Assembly: GCA_028751075.1 (NCBI GenBank)
Contig: JAQZDA010000003.1
Location: 62,001-126,000 of the forward strand
Direction of reading: 5' to 3'
Source: Euryarchaeota archaeon Ods02
GTDB lineage: Archaea; Halobacteriota; Halobacteria; Halobacteriales; Halorutilaceae
DNA: 64,000 bases
Positions 20,101 through 26,991 of the stretch are shown here, piece after piece (within the stretch, counting starts at the first letter, position 1; every line of letters begins with the position of its first letter). Both the position numbers and the translations under genes were made by a program. The notes under the pieces were generated by a model. It worked only from the letters and a program-made list of their open reading frames with translations. It was not told the origin of the DNA and did not search any database.

Positions 20101-21699
20101 TTGATATCGCCGCCGCCGCAGCACGACATATACAGCATCGAGGACCTCGGACAGCTGATCCACGACCTCAAATGCGGGAACCCCGACGCCGACGTCCACG
20201 TCAAGCTCGTCGCCGAAGACGGAGTCGGCATAATAGCCGCCGGCGTATCCAAGGCGAAAGCCGACAGCGTACTCATCAGCGGCCACAGCGGAGGCACAGG
20301 CGCATCCCCGCGGACATCGATCAAAAGCGCGGGACTGCCTTGGGAGCTCGGCGTCAGCGAAGCCCACCGCGTACTCGTCGAGAACAAGCTCCGAAGCCGC
20401 ATCACGGTGCGCGTCGACGGCGGCATGCGCACCGGACGCGACGTCGTCGTCGGCGCATTGTTAGGCGCGGAGAAGTACGGCTTCGGAACCAGCGCCCTCG
20501 TCGCCGAAGGCTGCGTCATGGTGCGCGAATGCCACACCAACAAGTGCCCGACAGGTATCGCAACTCAGGACGAGGAACGCCGTGAGCTGTTCCGCGGCGA
20601 GGTCGAACACGTCGTCAACTACATGCGGTTCATGGCGCGAGAGACCCGAGAGCTGATGGCGGAGCTGGGTTTCCGGACTGTCGACGAGATGGTCGGCGAG
20701 ATGGACGTCCTCCGACAGCGGGACGACGTCGAACACCCGAAAGCAGAGGAACTGAATCTGACGGGGATGCTGGAGAAACCAAGGGACAGAGACGACCCCA
20801 TCAAGACCCGGGAGCAGAACCACCGCTTGGACGACAAGATCGACTACACCTTCATCGATGAAGCAGAACCCGCCCTCGAAGAAGGCGAGGACGTCGAGAT
20901 ATCCGGCCGTATCCGTAACCGCGACCGCACCACGGGTGCCATGCTGTCGAACGCAGTCGCCGAACGTTACGGCGAAGAAGGCCTCTCCGACGACACCATA
21001 GAGATACAGCTAGAGGGTTCGGCGGGCCAGAGCTTCGGAGCCTGGGCGGTGAACGGACTCACCCTACATCTCACGGGTGACGCCAACGACTACGTCGGCA
21101 AAGGACTCAGCGGCGGCAAGATCGTGGTGGAGACACCGGAGGGCGCAGCGTTCGACGAGAGCGAGAACGTCGTCATCGGTAACGTCGCCCTGTACGGTGC
21201 GACGGACGGGGAAGCCTACTTCAACGGCGTCGCTGGCGAACGGTTCGCCGTCCGCAACAGCGGCGTCAAGACCGTCGTCGAAGGTGTCGGCGACCACGGA
21301 TGCGAGTACATGACCGGGGGAGTCGCCGTCGTCCTCGGCGACACCGGCCGTAACTTCGCAGCAGGGATGAGCGGAGGCGAAGCCTTCGTCCTCGACGAAA
21401 ACGGGGAGTTCGAACGCAAGCTCAACGAGGGCATGGTGCACGTGGAGGAGATGAGCGACCGCGACCGCCGACTGGTGCGAAGGATGGTGGAGAACCACCT
21501 CGAGTACACCGGCAGCGACCGCGCACGAGAGGTGCTCGACAGATGGGACAGCTTCGTGGACTCGTTCGTCAAGGTGATGCCGGACGCCTACGCCGAGGTC
21601 GTGGAGGAGAACCTCGAGGAAGGCCGGGACATCCGAGCGAGCCCGCCGCCAGCGGCGGAGGAGACGGCGGCGGACGGCGGCGTGGACCGCGAGAGCTGA
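17176..21699 (+). CDS. gltB: Glutamate synthase, large subunit (GOGAT)
   Basis: 1507 residues with the full GltB domain order. After a 10-residue propeptide comes the class II amidotransferase nucleophile Cys11 in SNCGVGVLMN. A central linking domain follows (about 430-780), then an FMN-binding TIM barrel from SMSFGSLSEEAHETLAKAMN to VRVDGGMRTGRDV. The 3Fe-4S cluster motif is C-x5-C-x4-C in CVMVRECHTNKCPTG near residue 1113. The C-terminus is the GxGxG beta-helix domain (GSAGQSFGAW, GKGLSGGKIVV). It makes two glutamates from glutamine and 2-oxoglutarate. No small subunit gene follows, so the electron donor is probably ferredoxin, which is inferred. The convergent neighbour is the CcdA gene. 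Confidence 0.95.
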   Translation: MKAGVQQKSNCGVGVLMNLDGEKTHELVEDALTALENLDHRGARGAEENTGDGAGILVQKPHRFLSQEIGELGEFDSYGVGQIFLPKEDTEEVQEVVEEAAESEEFDVVAWRDVPTDNSELGETALNSEPEVKQIFVESRSELEAEELDTALYVLRRVITNTVDEADVDPDDRFYVCSLDRRKLVYKGLLTNSQVREYYPDLRDPELETSLALVHSRFSTNTLGSWELAHPFRNIIHNGEINTLRGNLNWMFAREPNLESDVLGGDLEKVKPVTREDQSDTAVVDNVLELLVESGRSLPHALRMLVPEAWNKDESMDSLRRDWYDYHSSIVEPWDGPALVAFTDGYSVGAVLDRNGLRPCRYCVTEDDRLIMASETGVLETPASEVREKGRLQPGQMFLASVEEGRIVPDEEVFEELEDDRYGRWLEEHRVEIEELAEHSPDVPSDVRDDISRYHRAFGYTEDHIEDMLKPMSVQGKDPVGSMGDDAPLAVMSSRNKTLYSYFKQLFAQVSNPPIDHIREDLVTSMESLVGRQRNMLEETPDHARQLKLESPVLSDEELHAITDLDRDGLSSTTLDITYPRDSKSLEEAVEDLREEAVEAQKNGNEVIVLSDRGTDEERVAIPSLLAVSGVHHHLIREGTREQVGLVVETGQPCLVHHYCTLIGYGADAVNPYLAFETIAQMGYDGELELTEDWRSGRTEASAAEAVERYIHAVEEGIQKVMSKMGISTLESYKGAQIFEAVGLDGDFVEEYFYGTTSRTGGIDLHHLEDDVLERHDFGFRQDEEELDVGGELNWKRGGEDHAWNSHTVRKLQGAVREGDYEQYKQFSRLVDHENAEMTTLRGMLEFDSPRDPVPLEEVEPVEDIVQRFFTGSMSFGSLSEEAHETLAKAMNQLGAKSGSGEGGEPVERFDTERRSKIKQVASGRFGVTASYLEDAEDLEIKMAQGSKPGEGGHLPGHKVDETIADTRHTTPGVALISPPPQHDIYSIEDLGQLIHDLKCGNPDADVHVKLVAEDGVGIIAAGVSKAKADSVLISGHSGGTGASPRTSIKSAGLPWELGVSEAHRVLVENKLRSRITVRVDGGMRTGRDVVVGALLGAEKYGFGTSALVAEGCVMVRECHTNKCPTGIATQDEERRELFRGEVEHVVNYMRFMARETRELMAELGFRTVDEMVGEMDVLRQRDDVEHPKAEELNLTGMLEKPRDRDDPIKTREQNHRLDDKIDYTFIDEAEPALEEGEDVEISGRIRNRDRTTGAMLSNAVAERYGEEGLSDDTIEIQLEGSAGQSFGAWAVNGLTLHLTGDANDYVGKGLSGGKIVVETPEGAAFDESENVVIGNVALYGATDGEAYFNGVAGERFAVRNSGVKTVVEGVGDHGCEYMTGGVAVVLGDTGRNFAAGMSGGEAFVLDENGEFERKLNEGMVHVEEMSDRDRRLVRRMVENHLEYTGSDRAREVLDRWDSFVDSFVKVMPDAYAEVVEENLEEGRDIRASPPPAAEETAADGGVDRES

Positions 21700-21733
21700 C
21701 AGCGCCGAAGCTTCTCTCTGTCTACGATCCCGT

Positions 21734-22396
21734 CTACAAAGGGGCGACGTAAACCAGCTGGATGACTCCACCTGCGATTAACAGAACGCCCGCCAGCTTC
21801 ACAGCAAGGTCTTGGTAACCCTTTACCCGTTCGAAGCCGACTCCGTGGCCGACGGCGGTGGCGACAGTGACGCCTAACATCAACACCGCGAACACCGCTG
21901 CGTAGACCCCTAAGACGACGGTGGCTCCCGCGGTTCCGTACGTAGTCGACTGCAGCACTACGCCGAGGAACACCGGCGCCACGCATCCGGCTGCCGCGGC
22001 GGCGTAGACCGCGCCGAATGCGAAGAAACCCGTTACGCTGGAGCGTCTGCGGGGAAGCGAGACGCTGTAACCGACGTTGATGCCCGCGAGCACCACGACG
22101 CCGAGCAGGATCAGCAGCCCTCCTACGAGGTACTCCATCGTCTGGAGGTAGGGTTCGATGCTGTGCGCTATCTGGAACGCGGCGGCGGAGAGCAACGCGA
22201 ACGCGAGGAAGACGCCGACAGCGGCGGATGCACCCCGTAGTACGGCGCCGCCGAGAGGTGCCGTCTCCTCTTCGACGGACGCGAGGTAGAAGCCGACGTA
22301 GCTGGGCAGGAGGGCGTAGCTGCATGAGCTGAAGAACGTCGCGACGCCTGCGCCGACCGCGAGGGCGACGCCGCCGGCTAACGCCGCCTCCGTCAT
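21734..22396 (-). CDS. ccdA: CcdA/DsbD-type membrane thiol transporter
   Basis: 220 residues with six hydrophobic helices and two conserved cysteines in the CcdA pattern: C25 in ATFFSSCSYALLPSYVGFYLA at the start of helix 1 and C138 in AAAAGCVAPVFLG at helix 4. CcdA passes reducing equivalents from cytoplasmic thioredoxin to extracytoplasmic thioredoxin-like proteins. The TlpA-like gene abuts it on the 5' side (stop and start meet at 22396/22397) and a SCO gene precedes that. The three form an operon for thiol reduction outside the membrane, most likely for copper insertion into a haem-copper oxidase or for cytochrome c maturation. Confidence 0.88.
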   Translation of the reverse strand: MTEAALAGGVALAVGAGVATFFSSCSYALLPSYVGFYLASVEEETAPLGGAVLRGASAAVGVFLAFALLSAAAFQIAHSIEPYLQTMEYLVGGLLILLGVVVLAGINVGYSVSLPRRRSSVTGFFAFGAVYAAAAAGCVAPVFLGVVLQSTTYGTAGATVVLGVYAAVFAVLMLGVTVATAVGHGVGFERVKGYQDLAVKLAGVLLIAGGVIQLVYVAPL

Positions 22397-22915
22397 CTAC
22401 CTTCCTCCGTACGTCCTGATCACCTGCTCTATCTCGTCCGCGGAGTGGTAGCCGGTGTCGCGCCAGGTTATCTCACCCTCCGCCGAGACGACGTAGGAGG
22501 TGGGGATGCCGGCGACGTCGAAGACGCGAGATGCCTCGTAGTCTGCGTCGTGCGCTATCTGCCACGTGCCTCCCGTGAGACTCCACCAGTCCCTGACCTC
22601 TTCCTCCGACACCGTCTGACCGATGGGTTCGTAGGTGACGCTGACGAACTGGACGTCTTCGACGCGTTCACGCGCCTCCGCTATCTCCGGCATCATGCTC
22701 TCGCAGGTGCTGCACCACGTCGCGAAGAACTCCACGAACGACGGCCTACCTCTATCGGGCACCTGCACCTCGTCACCCGTGCTACCCGGGGCTTCGACGC
22801 CCTGCAAGGTGATGGGGTCCACTCGCTCAGGTGACGGCCTGAGGAGGCTGTACGCTCCACCTGCCGCGAGAGCCCCGAGGCCTGCAACGCCGGCCAGTAG
22901 TTCCCTGCGTTCCAC
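22397..22915 (-). CDS. TlpA/ResA-like membrane-anchored thioredoxin
   Basis: 172 residues. The N-terminus MERRELLAGVAGLGALAAGGAY is a twin-arginine-like signal or anchor. The thioredoxin fold follows with redox pair C68-x-x-C71 in FATWCSTCESMMPEI and the cis-Pro segment AGIPTSYVV. It should act on the outer face of the membrane as a thiol-disulfide reductase fed by the adjacent CcdA. It sits between sco (6 bases upstream) and ccdA. TlpA proteins are known to reduce SCO and the CuA site of cytochrome oxidase, which fits this gene order. Confidence 0.88.
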   Translation of the reverse strand: MERRELLAGVAGLGALAAGGAYSLLRPSPERVDPITLQGVEAPGSTGDEVQVPDRGRPSFVEFFATWCSTCESMMPEIAEARERVEDVQFVSVTYEPIGQTVSEEEVRDWWSLTGGTWQIAHDADYEASRVFDVAGIPTSYVVSAEGEITWRDTGYHSADEIEQVIRTYGGR

Positions 22916-22921
22916 GGTGTC

Positions 22922-23746
22922 TCACTCCCTGTAATGTTCCACGACCTGAGTCACGTCGTCTACGACCTGAGGCGCCGTGGGTGGGTTTGGCGTGTACGCT
23001 CGCTCGACCACGCCGTCCCTGTTGGCGAACAACGTCAGGTCGGTGTGCATGAACTCCTGGCCATCGTGGTTACCTGATTCACCGCCTCCCTGACCGTGTC
23101 CTCCGTGGGTTCCGTCTCCATCGTCTTCTTTTTCGTGGCCGTCTTCTTGTTCGTGACTCGGTTTGTGGTCTTCCTCGTGGTCTCCGTCGGCGTGATCTTC
23201 AATACGGCTCTCCTCGAACAAACCGCCGAAGCCGTCTTCCACGACCTCCTCAGCGTGTTCAGGGCTCTCCGGCCGGAGGAACCGGAAGTTATCTTCCCCG
23301 AGGTCTACACCCATCGTGTCGGCGTACCCCTGGAGCACCTCCGGGGTGTCGTGTTCGGGGTCGATGGTGACTGCCAGTAACATCACGTCGTCGCTCCAGC
23401 CGTCTTCCGCGGCCGCCGACTGCACCTGAACGAGGTTGCTGACCAGGGTTGGACACGTCGCTTGACATCGGGTGAAGAAGAACGTCGCGAGTACGTGCCG
23501 GCTTCCCTCGTAGTCCGCTGGAGACACCGTCTCGTCAGAGAAAGCGTCTGGCACTTCGACGTCAGGCATCGGCTCACCGTAGACCGGATGTGGTAGCTCT
23601 GCGCCCTGAAGTAGCTCCCATTCCTCCGGTGGACCGAGGACGACGCCTTCGGGTCGGCTTTCGAAGACGTCGAGACATCCCGTCAGGGCTGACGTAGAAC
23701 CCGCGGCAGCCAGACCCAGTACGCTGCGACGGCTTAGTCCATCCAT
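22922..23746 (-). CDS. SCO1/SenC-family copper chaperone lipoprotein with His/Asp-rich insert
   Basis: 274 residues. The signal is twin-arginine with lipobox (LSRRSVLGLAAAG and LTGC, acylated Cys24). The copper-site cysteines are C94 and C98 in FFFTRCQATCPTL, and the third ligand is H234 in FMHTDLTLF. Between them, at residues 182-230, is a low-complexity insert rich in His, Asp, Glu and Gly (DHADGDHEEDHKPS), which may hold extra metal. SCO proteins deliver copper to CuA of cytochrome c oxidase. It is first in the sco-tlpA-ccdA operon. Confidence 0.92.
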   Translation of the reverse strand: MDGLSRRSVLGLAAAGSTSALTGCLDVFESRPEGVVLGPPEEWELLQGAELPHPVYGEPMPDVEVPDAFSDETVSPADYEGSRHVLATFFFTRCQATCPTLVSNLVQVQSAAAEDGWSDDVMLLAVTIDPEHDTPEVLQGYADTMGVDLGEDNFRFLRPESPEHAEEVVEDGFGGLFEESRIEDHADGDHEEDHKPSHEQEDGHEKEDDGDGTHGGHGQGGGESGNHDGQEFMHTDLTLFANRDGVVERAYTPNPPTAPQVVDDVTQVVEHYRE

Positions 23747-23828
23747 GGGTACTGTTTGGAGTTCTGAGTTGAAAAGCAGCTAGATTCGTTTTCGGGTATA
23801 GAGAAGAAGCTCTACCGCCGAAATCCGC

Positions 23829-24383
23829 TCAATGTAACGTGCCTTCGCGGACGTCGTAGTCGTGCGCGAACAGTGCGTAGCCGACGTCGACGACGCGGTA
23901 ACCCGATTCCTCCGCTATCTCACGGATGGGCTCGATCATAGTGCAGTAGTCGTCGGCGTCGAACGACTCCTTCCGGCCTTCGAGGTAGCCGTATCTCTCG
24001 AGCGACGCCCAGACACGGGTGTCGACGACGGCGTGACGTTCCGGGTCCAGGGCGGCTGTGACGCAGCTCGCGGTCGGTGCCTTGAACCCCTTCAACGCGG
24101 AGATCAACGCTATCTTGCTGAAGTCGTCGTCGACCGCTAAGACGTTCGCCGTCACCTGTCTGCATCTTTCCTCCGGGTTGTCCTGGACGTGGTGTGCGCT
24201 CCTGGTGGAGCTTTCGTACGCTATCTCGTACAGCTGCTCCCGACCCAGGTAACCCTGTTCCCTGTACCTTTCTCCGTAATCCTCGAGCTTCTCCGGCAGC
24301 ACCCCCTGTGTTTCGCTGTAGACGTCGAGGTACTCGCTGACTTCGTCGCCGTCCATAGCGTCCCTGTAATCGGCGTCGTTCAA
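23829..24383 (-). CDS. HhH-GPD glycosylase-fold-like protein, unknown function
   Basis: 184 residues, all-helical in appearance. The core ISALKGFKAPTASCVTAALDP followed by HAVVDTRVWASLERYGYL recalls the helix-hairpin-helix and following Asp of endonuclease III/OGG-like DNA glycosylases (LxGxGxxxAxxxL, then VxDxRxWxxL). No [4Fe-4S] cysteine cluster is present at the C-terminus. The N-terminal 70 residues are acidic and unassigned. It could be a minimal base-excision repair protein or a non-enzymatic relative. The gene stands alone between sco and arginase, both on the same strand, with no shared promoter evident. Similarity is judged by eye. Confidence 0.5.
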   Translation of the reverse strand: MNDADYRDAMDGDEVSEYLDVYSETQGVLPEKLEDYGERYREQGYLGREQLYEIAYESSTRSAHHVQDNPEERCRQVTANVLAVDDDFSKIALISALKGFKAPTASCVTAALDPERHAVVDTRVWASLERYGYLEGRKESFDADDYCTMIEPIREIAEESGYRVVDVGYALFAHDYDVREGTLH

Positions 24384-24413
24384 ACTGCCTTCGGTTCACG
24401 TGCTCCTCGGATG

Positions 24414-25280
24414 TTACAGCGTTCGTCTGCCGAGCAAGCTAGCCACTAGCTCTACCGCTAGCTCCGCGGTCCGGTTGCTGACGTCGAGTATCGGGTTGAC
24501 CTCGACGATGTCTAAGCCTGTTACGCGGCAGCTGTGTCGTGCGACGGCCTCCATCGCTAGATGTGCTTCACGGTATCCGACTCCCCCCCGAACAGGTGTA
24601 CCCACACCTGGTGCTTCGTCCGGGTCGAGCCAGTCGAGGTCGAGGCTGACGTGTACGCCATCGGTGTCGACTCCAGCGACCTCCAACGCCTCCTCCACCA
24701 CTTCTCCCACCCCTCGTCGGTCGACGTCGCTCATCGTGTAGACGGTCACGTCGCTGTCAAGTACGTTATCTCGTTCCTCCTCGTCGAGACTGCGAACCCC
24801 GACCACAGCTACGTCCTCCTGTCGAACGCAGTCGAACTCTCCACCGGAGAACTCGCCGTACCCCGTCACCGCGGCGAGAGGCATACCGTGGACGTTACCC
24901 GAAGGTGAGGACTCCGTGGTGTTGTAGTCACCGTGGGCGTCGAACCATACTACACCCAGACGACGGTCCTCCGCTAGAGCGGGTACCGAGCCCATCGAAA
25001 GAGAGTGATCGCCACCGAGCACGACGTGGACCGGGTCGCCGTCGGCTGCCTCCATCTCACTGCGCAGCCTTCTACTGACCTCGTGGACCTCGTCGTCGCT
25101 GTCGACGCATCCGACGACAGGTGTGTCTACGTTCCCTCTGTCTTTGACATCGTACCCCATCTCCTCGATCTCTTCGACCAAGCCGGCGTAACGAATCGCA
25201 GATGAACCCATGTCGACGCCTCGCCGACAGGTTCCGTAGTCGGTTGGTACGCCGATAACCTCGACATTCCGTGACTCCAT
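24414..25280 (-). CDS. Arginase/agmatinase-family ureohydrolase
   Basis: 288 residues from ATG 25280. The binuclear manganese site is complete: GGDHSLSMGS, WFDAHGDYNT and SLDLDWLDPDEAPG. The segment SPSGNVHGMPLAAVTGYG is the arginase rather than agmatinase pattern, so hydrolysis of arginine to ornithine and urea is the best guess. The frame extends to a TTG at 25301. A TATA-like ttaatac centred near 25309 places ATG 25280 at leaderless distance. argG at 58 kb shows that arginine is also made. No ornithine aminotransferase or urease gene is nearby. Confidence 0.87.
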   Translation of the reverse strand: MESRNVEVIGVPTDYGTCRRGVDMGSSAIRYAGLVEEIEEMGYDVKDRGNVDTPVVGCVDSDDEVHEVSRRLRSEMEAADGDPVHVVLGGDHSLSMGSVPALAEDRRLGVVWFDAHGDYNTTESSPSGNVHGMPLAAVTGYGEFSGGEFDCVRQEDVAVVGVRSLDEEERDNVLDSDVTVYTMSDVDRRGVGEVVEEALEVAGVDTDGVHVSLDLDWLDPDEAPGVGTPVRGGVGYREAHLAMEAVARHSCRVTGLDIVEVNPILDVSNRTAELAVELVASLLGRRTL

Positions 25281-25361
25281 GACGACCTCTACAGATTGCA
25301 CCGTATTAAATTCAGCACCAGTGAGTCGTCAGTATACCGCCGACCTGTTCCGCTACATCGG

Positions 25362-26336
25362 TCATTCGTGACCACTGACCTCTACGGGTTCGTATGGTTC
25401 CTCCAGGTACTCGACGTCACTGTCCGATAGCGACACCTCCGTCGCCTCCACCGCTTCCTCCAGATGCTCGATGCTGGTAACGCCGACTATGGGTGCGTCT
25501 ACGACGTCCTTCGACAGAATCCAGGCGAGCGCGACCTGAGCCATCGACAGGCCTTCGTCCTCCGCTACCTCGTGCACGCGTTCGTTTACCTCTGGGCCGC
25601 CGCCTTCCCTGTAGGGGTGGTCGTAGAGGTGTTCCTCGGTGTCACCGCGCTCCGTCGACCTCACGTCTTCGTCGGGTCGGGTGAGGTAGCCGCGGGCGAG
25701 TGGGCTCCAGGGTATCACCGCTACATCTTCACGTGCACACAGCGGCAGCATCTCCCTCTCTTCCTCGCGGTAGACGAGGTTGTAGTGGTTCTGCATAGAG
25801 ACGAACCGCTCCAGCCCAAGGCGGTCGCTGGTATGGAGGGCCTCGGCGAACTGGTGAGTGTACATCGACGACGCGCCGACGTACCGTGTGTTGCCTCGGC
25901 GGACCTGGTCGTCGAGAGCGCGGAGAGTCGTCTCTATCGGTGTATCGTAGTCCCAGCGGTGTATCTGCAAGAGGTCGATGGTGTCGACGTCGAGCCGGTC
26001 GAGCGACATCTCCACCTCCTGTTCGATCGCTTTCCGCGACAGGCCACCGCGGTTGGGTGCGTCGTCCTCCATGTCGAAGTAGCACTTCGTAGCGACGACG
26101 CTCTCTTCGCGGTGTCCCTGGATGGCTTCTCCGAGGATGCGTTCGCTTTCGCCGCGGCTGTAGACGTTCGCGGTGTCGAAGAAGTTCACACCGAGGTCGA
26201 CAGCGCGTTCAAGTATCGGTAATGCTTCCTCCTTCTCCAGCAGCCAGGGCCGCCAGTCCCTGCTGCCGAAGCTCATGCAGCCGAGGCATATCTCCGACAC
26301 CTCCATCCCTGTGTCGCCTAACGTGGTGTACTCCAT
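25362..26336 (-). CDS. Aldo/keto reductase (AKR, YajO/Tas-like)
   Basis: 324 residues. The N-terminal MEYTTLGDTGMEVSEICLGCMSFG, the segment NFFDTANVYSRGESERILGEA with the catalytic Tyr, and IDLLQIHRWDYDTP with its following His are standard AKR motifs. NADPH-binding positions appear late in the chain (VIPWSPLARGYLTRP, PIVGVTSIEHLEEAV). The substrate is unknown; relatives of this length reduce aldehydes and ketones. It stands alone. A second AKR of a different subgroup is at 54.0-54.9 kb. Confidence 0.9.
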   Translation of the reverse strand: MEYTTLGDTGMEVSEICLGCMSFGSRDWRPWLLEKEEALPILERAVDLGVNFFDTANVYSRGESERILGEAIQGHREESVVATKCYFDMEDDAPNRGGLSRKAIEQEVEMSLDRLDVDTIDLLQIHRWDYDTPIETTLRALDDQVRRGNTRYVGASSMYTHQFAEALHTSDRLGLERFVSMQNHYNLVYREEEREMLPLCAREDVAVIPWSPLARGYLTRPDEDVRSTERGDTEEHLYDHPYREGGGPEVNERVHEVAEDEGLSMAQVALAWILSKDVVDAPIVGVTSIEHLEEAVEATEVSLSDSDVEYLEEPYEPVEVSGHE

Positions 26337-26461
26337 ACTGGGTTCTGTGGATGCCCCCGTATATACTCAATGGGGTGCGATGGCTTTAGCTCCTGAGAGC
26401 CCTGTACCTCTCGCAAACCAACCGACGAAACTCTTTTCATCCACTACGGTATGTCTGATGC

Positions 26462-26824
26462 ATGAAGCGGCGTAGCTTTCTGGTTTCGTCGGTGGCGCTA
26501 CCGATAGCGGGTTGTATAGAAGGTGCCGACGACATCGTCGTCGAAGACAGGTTCGAGGAGGGGGAGGTGTCGGAAGGGTTCCCGTTGTTCGAAGGTGACG
26601 AACTCACTGTCGAGGCCGAAGCCGGAGACGAAGGGGCGACGTTCGGACTCGAGCTAACTCACGCGGGAATGCAAGAGGACCCGGAGGTCGAATCCTGGAG
26701 TCTAGAAGCGGGGGAGGAGGTAGAGGCCGAGGTGAGGATACGGAGTTCGGACAGCTTTCAGATCGCCGTTTCGCAGGGCACTGTTGACCTGACCGTGCGT
26801 CATACCGGTGTCTCGGGGGTCTGA
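26462..26824 (+). CDS. Small Tat lipoprotein, unknown function
   Basis: 120 residues starting MKRRSFLVSSVALPIAGC: a twin-arginine motif followed by lipobox IAGC with Cys18 as the acylation site. The mature part is acidic and beta-rich (DELTVEAEAGDEGATFGLEL, SFQIAVSQGTVDLTVRHTG), consistent with a small membrane-attached beta sandwich. No family is recognised. It follows a TATA-like element (actcttttcat) about 30 bases upstream. The short tandem repeat downstream lies in its 3' flank. Confidence 0.75.
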   Translation: MKRRSFLVSSVALPIAGCIEGADDIVVEDRFEEGEVSEGFPLFEGDELTVEAEAGDEGATFGLELTHAGMQEDPEVESWSLEAGEEVEAEVRIRSSDSFQIAVSQGTVDLTVRHTGVSGV

Positions 26825-26847
26825 TTCCGAAACCTTGTTGACCTCGA

Positions 26848-26901
26848 GCATCGTCTTGAGGTCCAGCATCGTCTTGAGGTCCAGCATCGTCTTGAGGTCC
26901 A
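26848..26901 (-). repeat. Three perfect copies of an 18-base tandem repeat
   Basis: The unit gcatcgtcttgaggtcca occurs three times without mismatch at 26848, 26866 and 26884, preceded by a partial copy. The period is a multiple of three and on the minus strand would read D-L-K-T-M-L repeatedly from an ATG at 26902, but that frame loses coding character after the repeats. It is probably a replication-slippage repeat between a lipoprotein gene and the carboxylase gene. Confidence 0.85.
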
Positions 26902-26991
26902 TTTCTTCACCTACCGTTTAACCCTTGAATCTTCGCTGCTGCCAGGAGATAAACCGGTAGTATGATGTTTTCCCTCGGGCTTTGTCCTCCT

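Noticed and set aside
26848-26901. CRISPR or coding repeat
   Set aside because: The 18-base units are directly contiguous with no spacers, and the minus-strand frame through them loses coding character outside the repeat.
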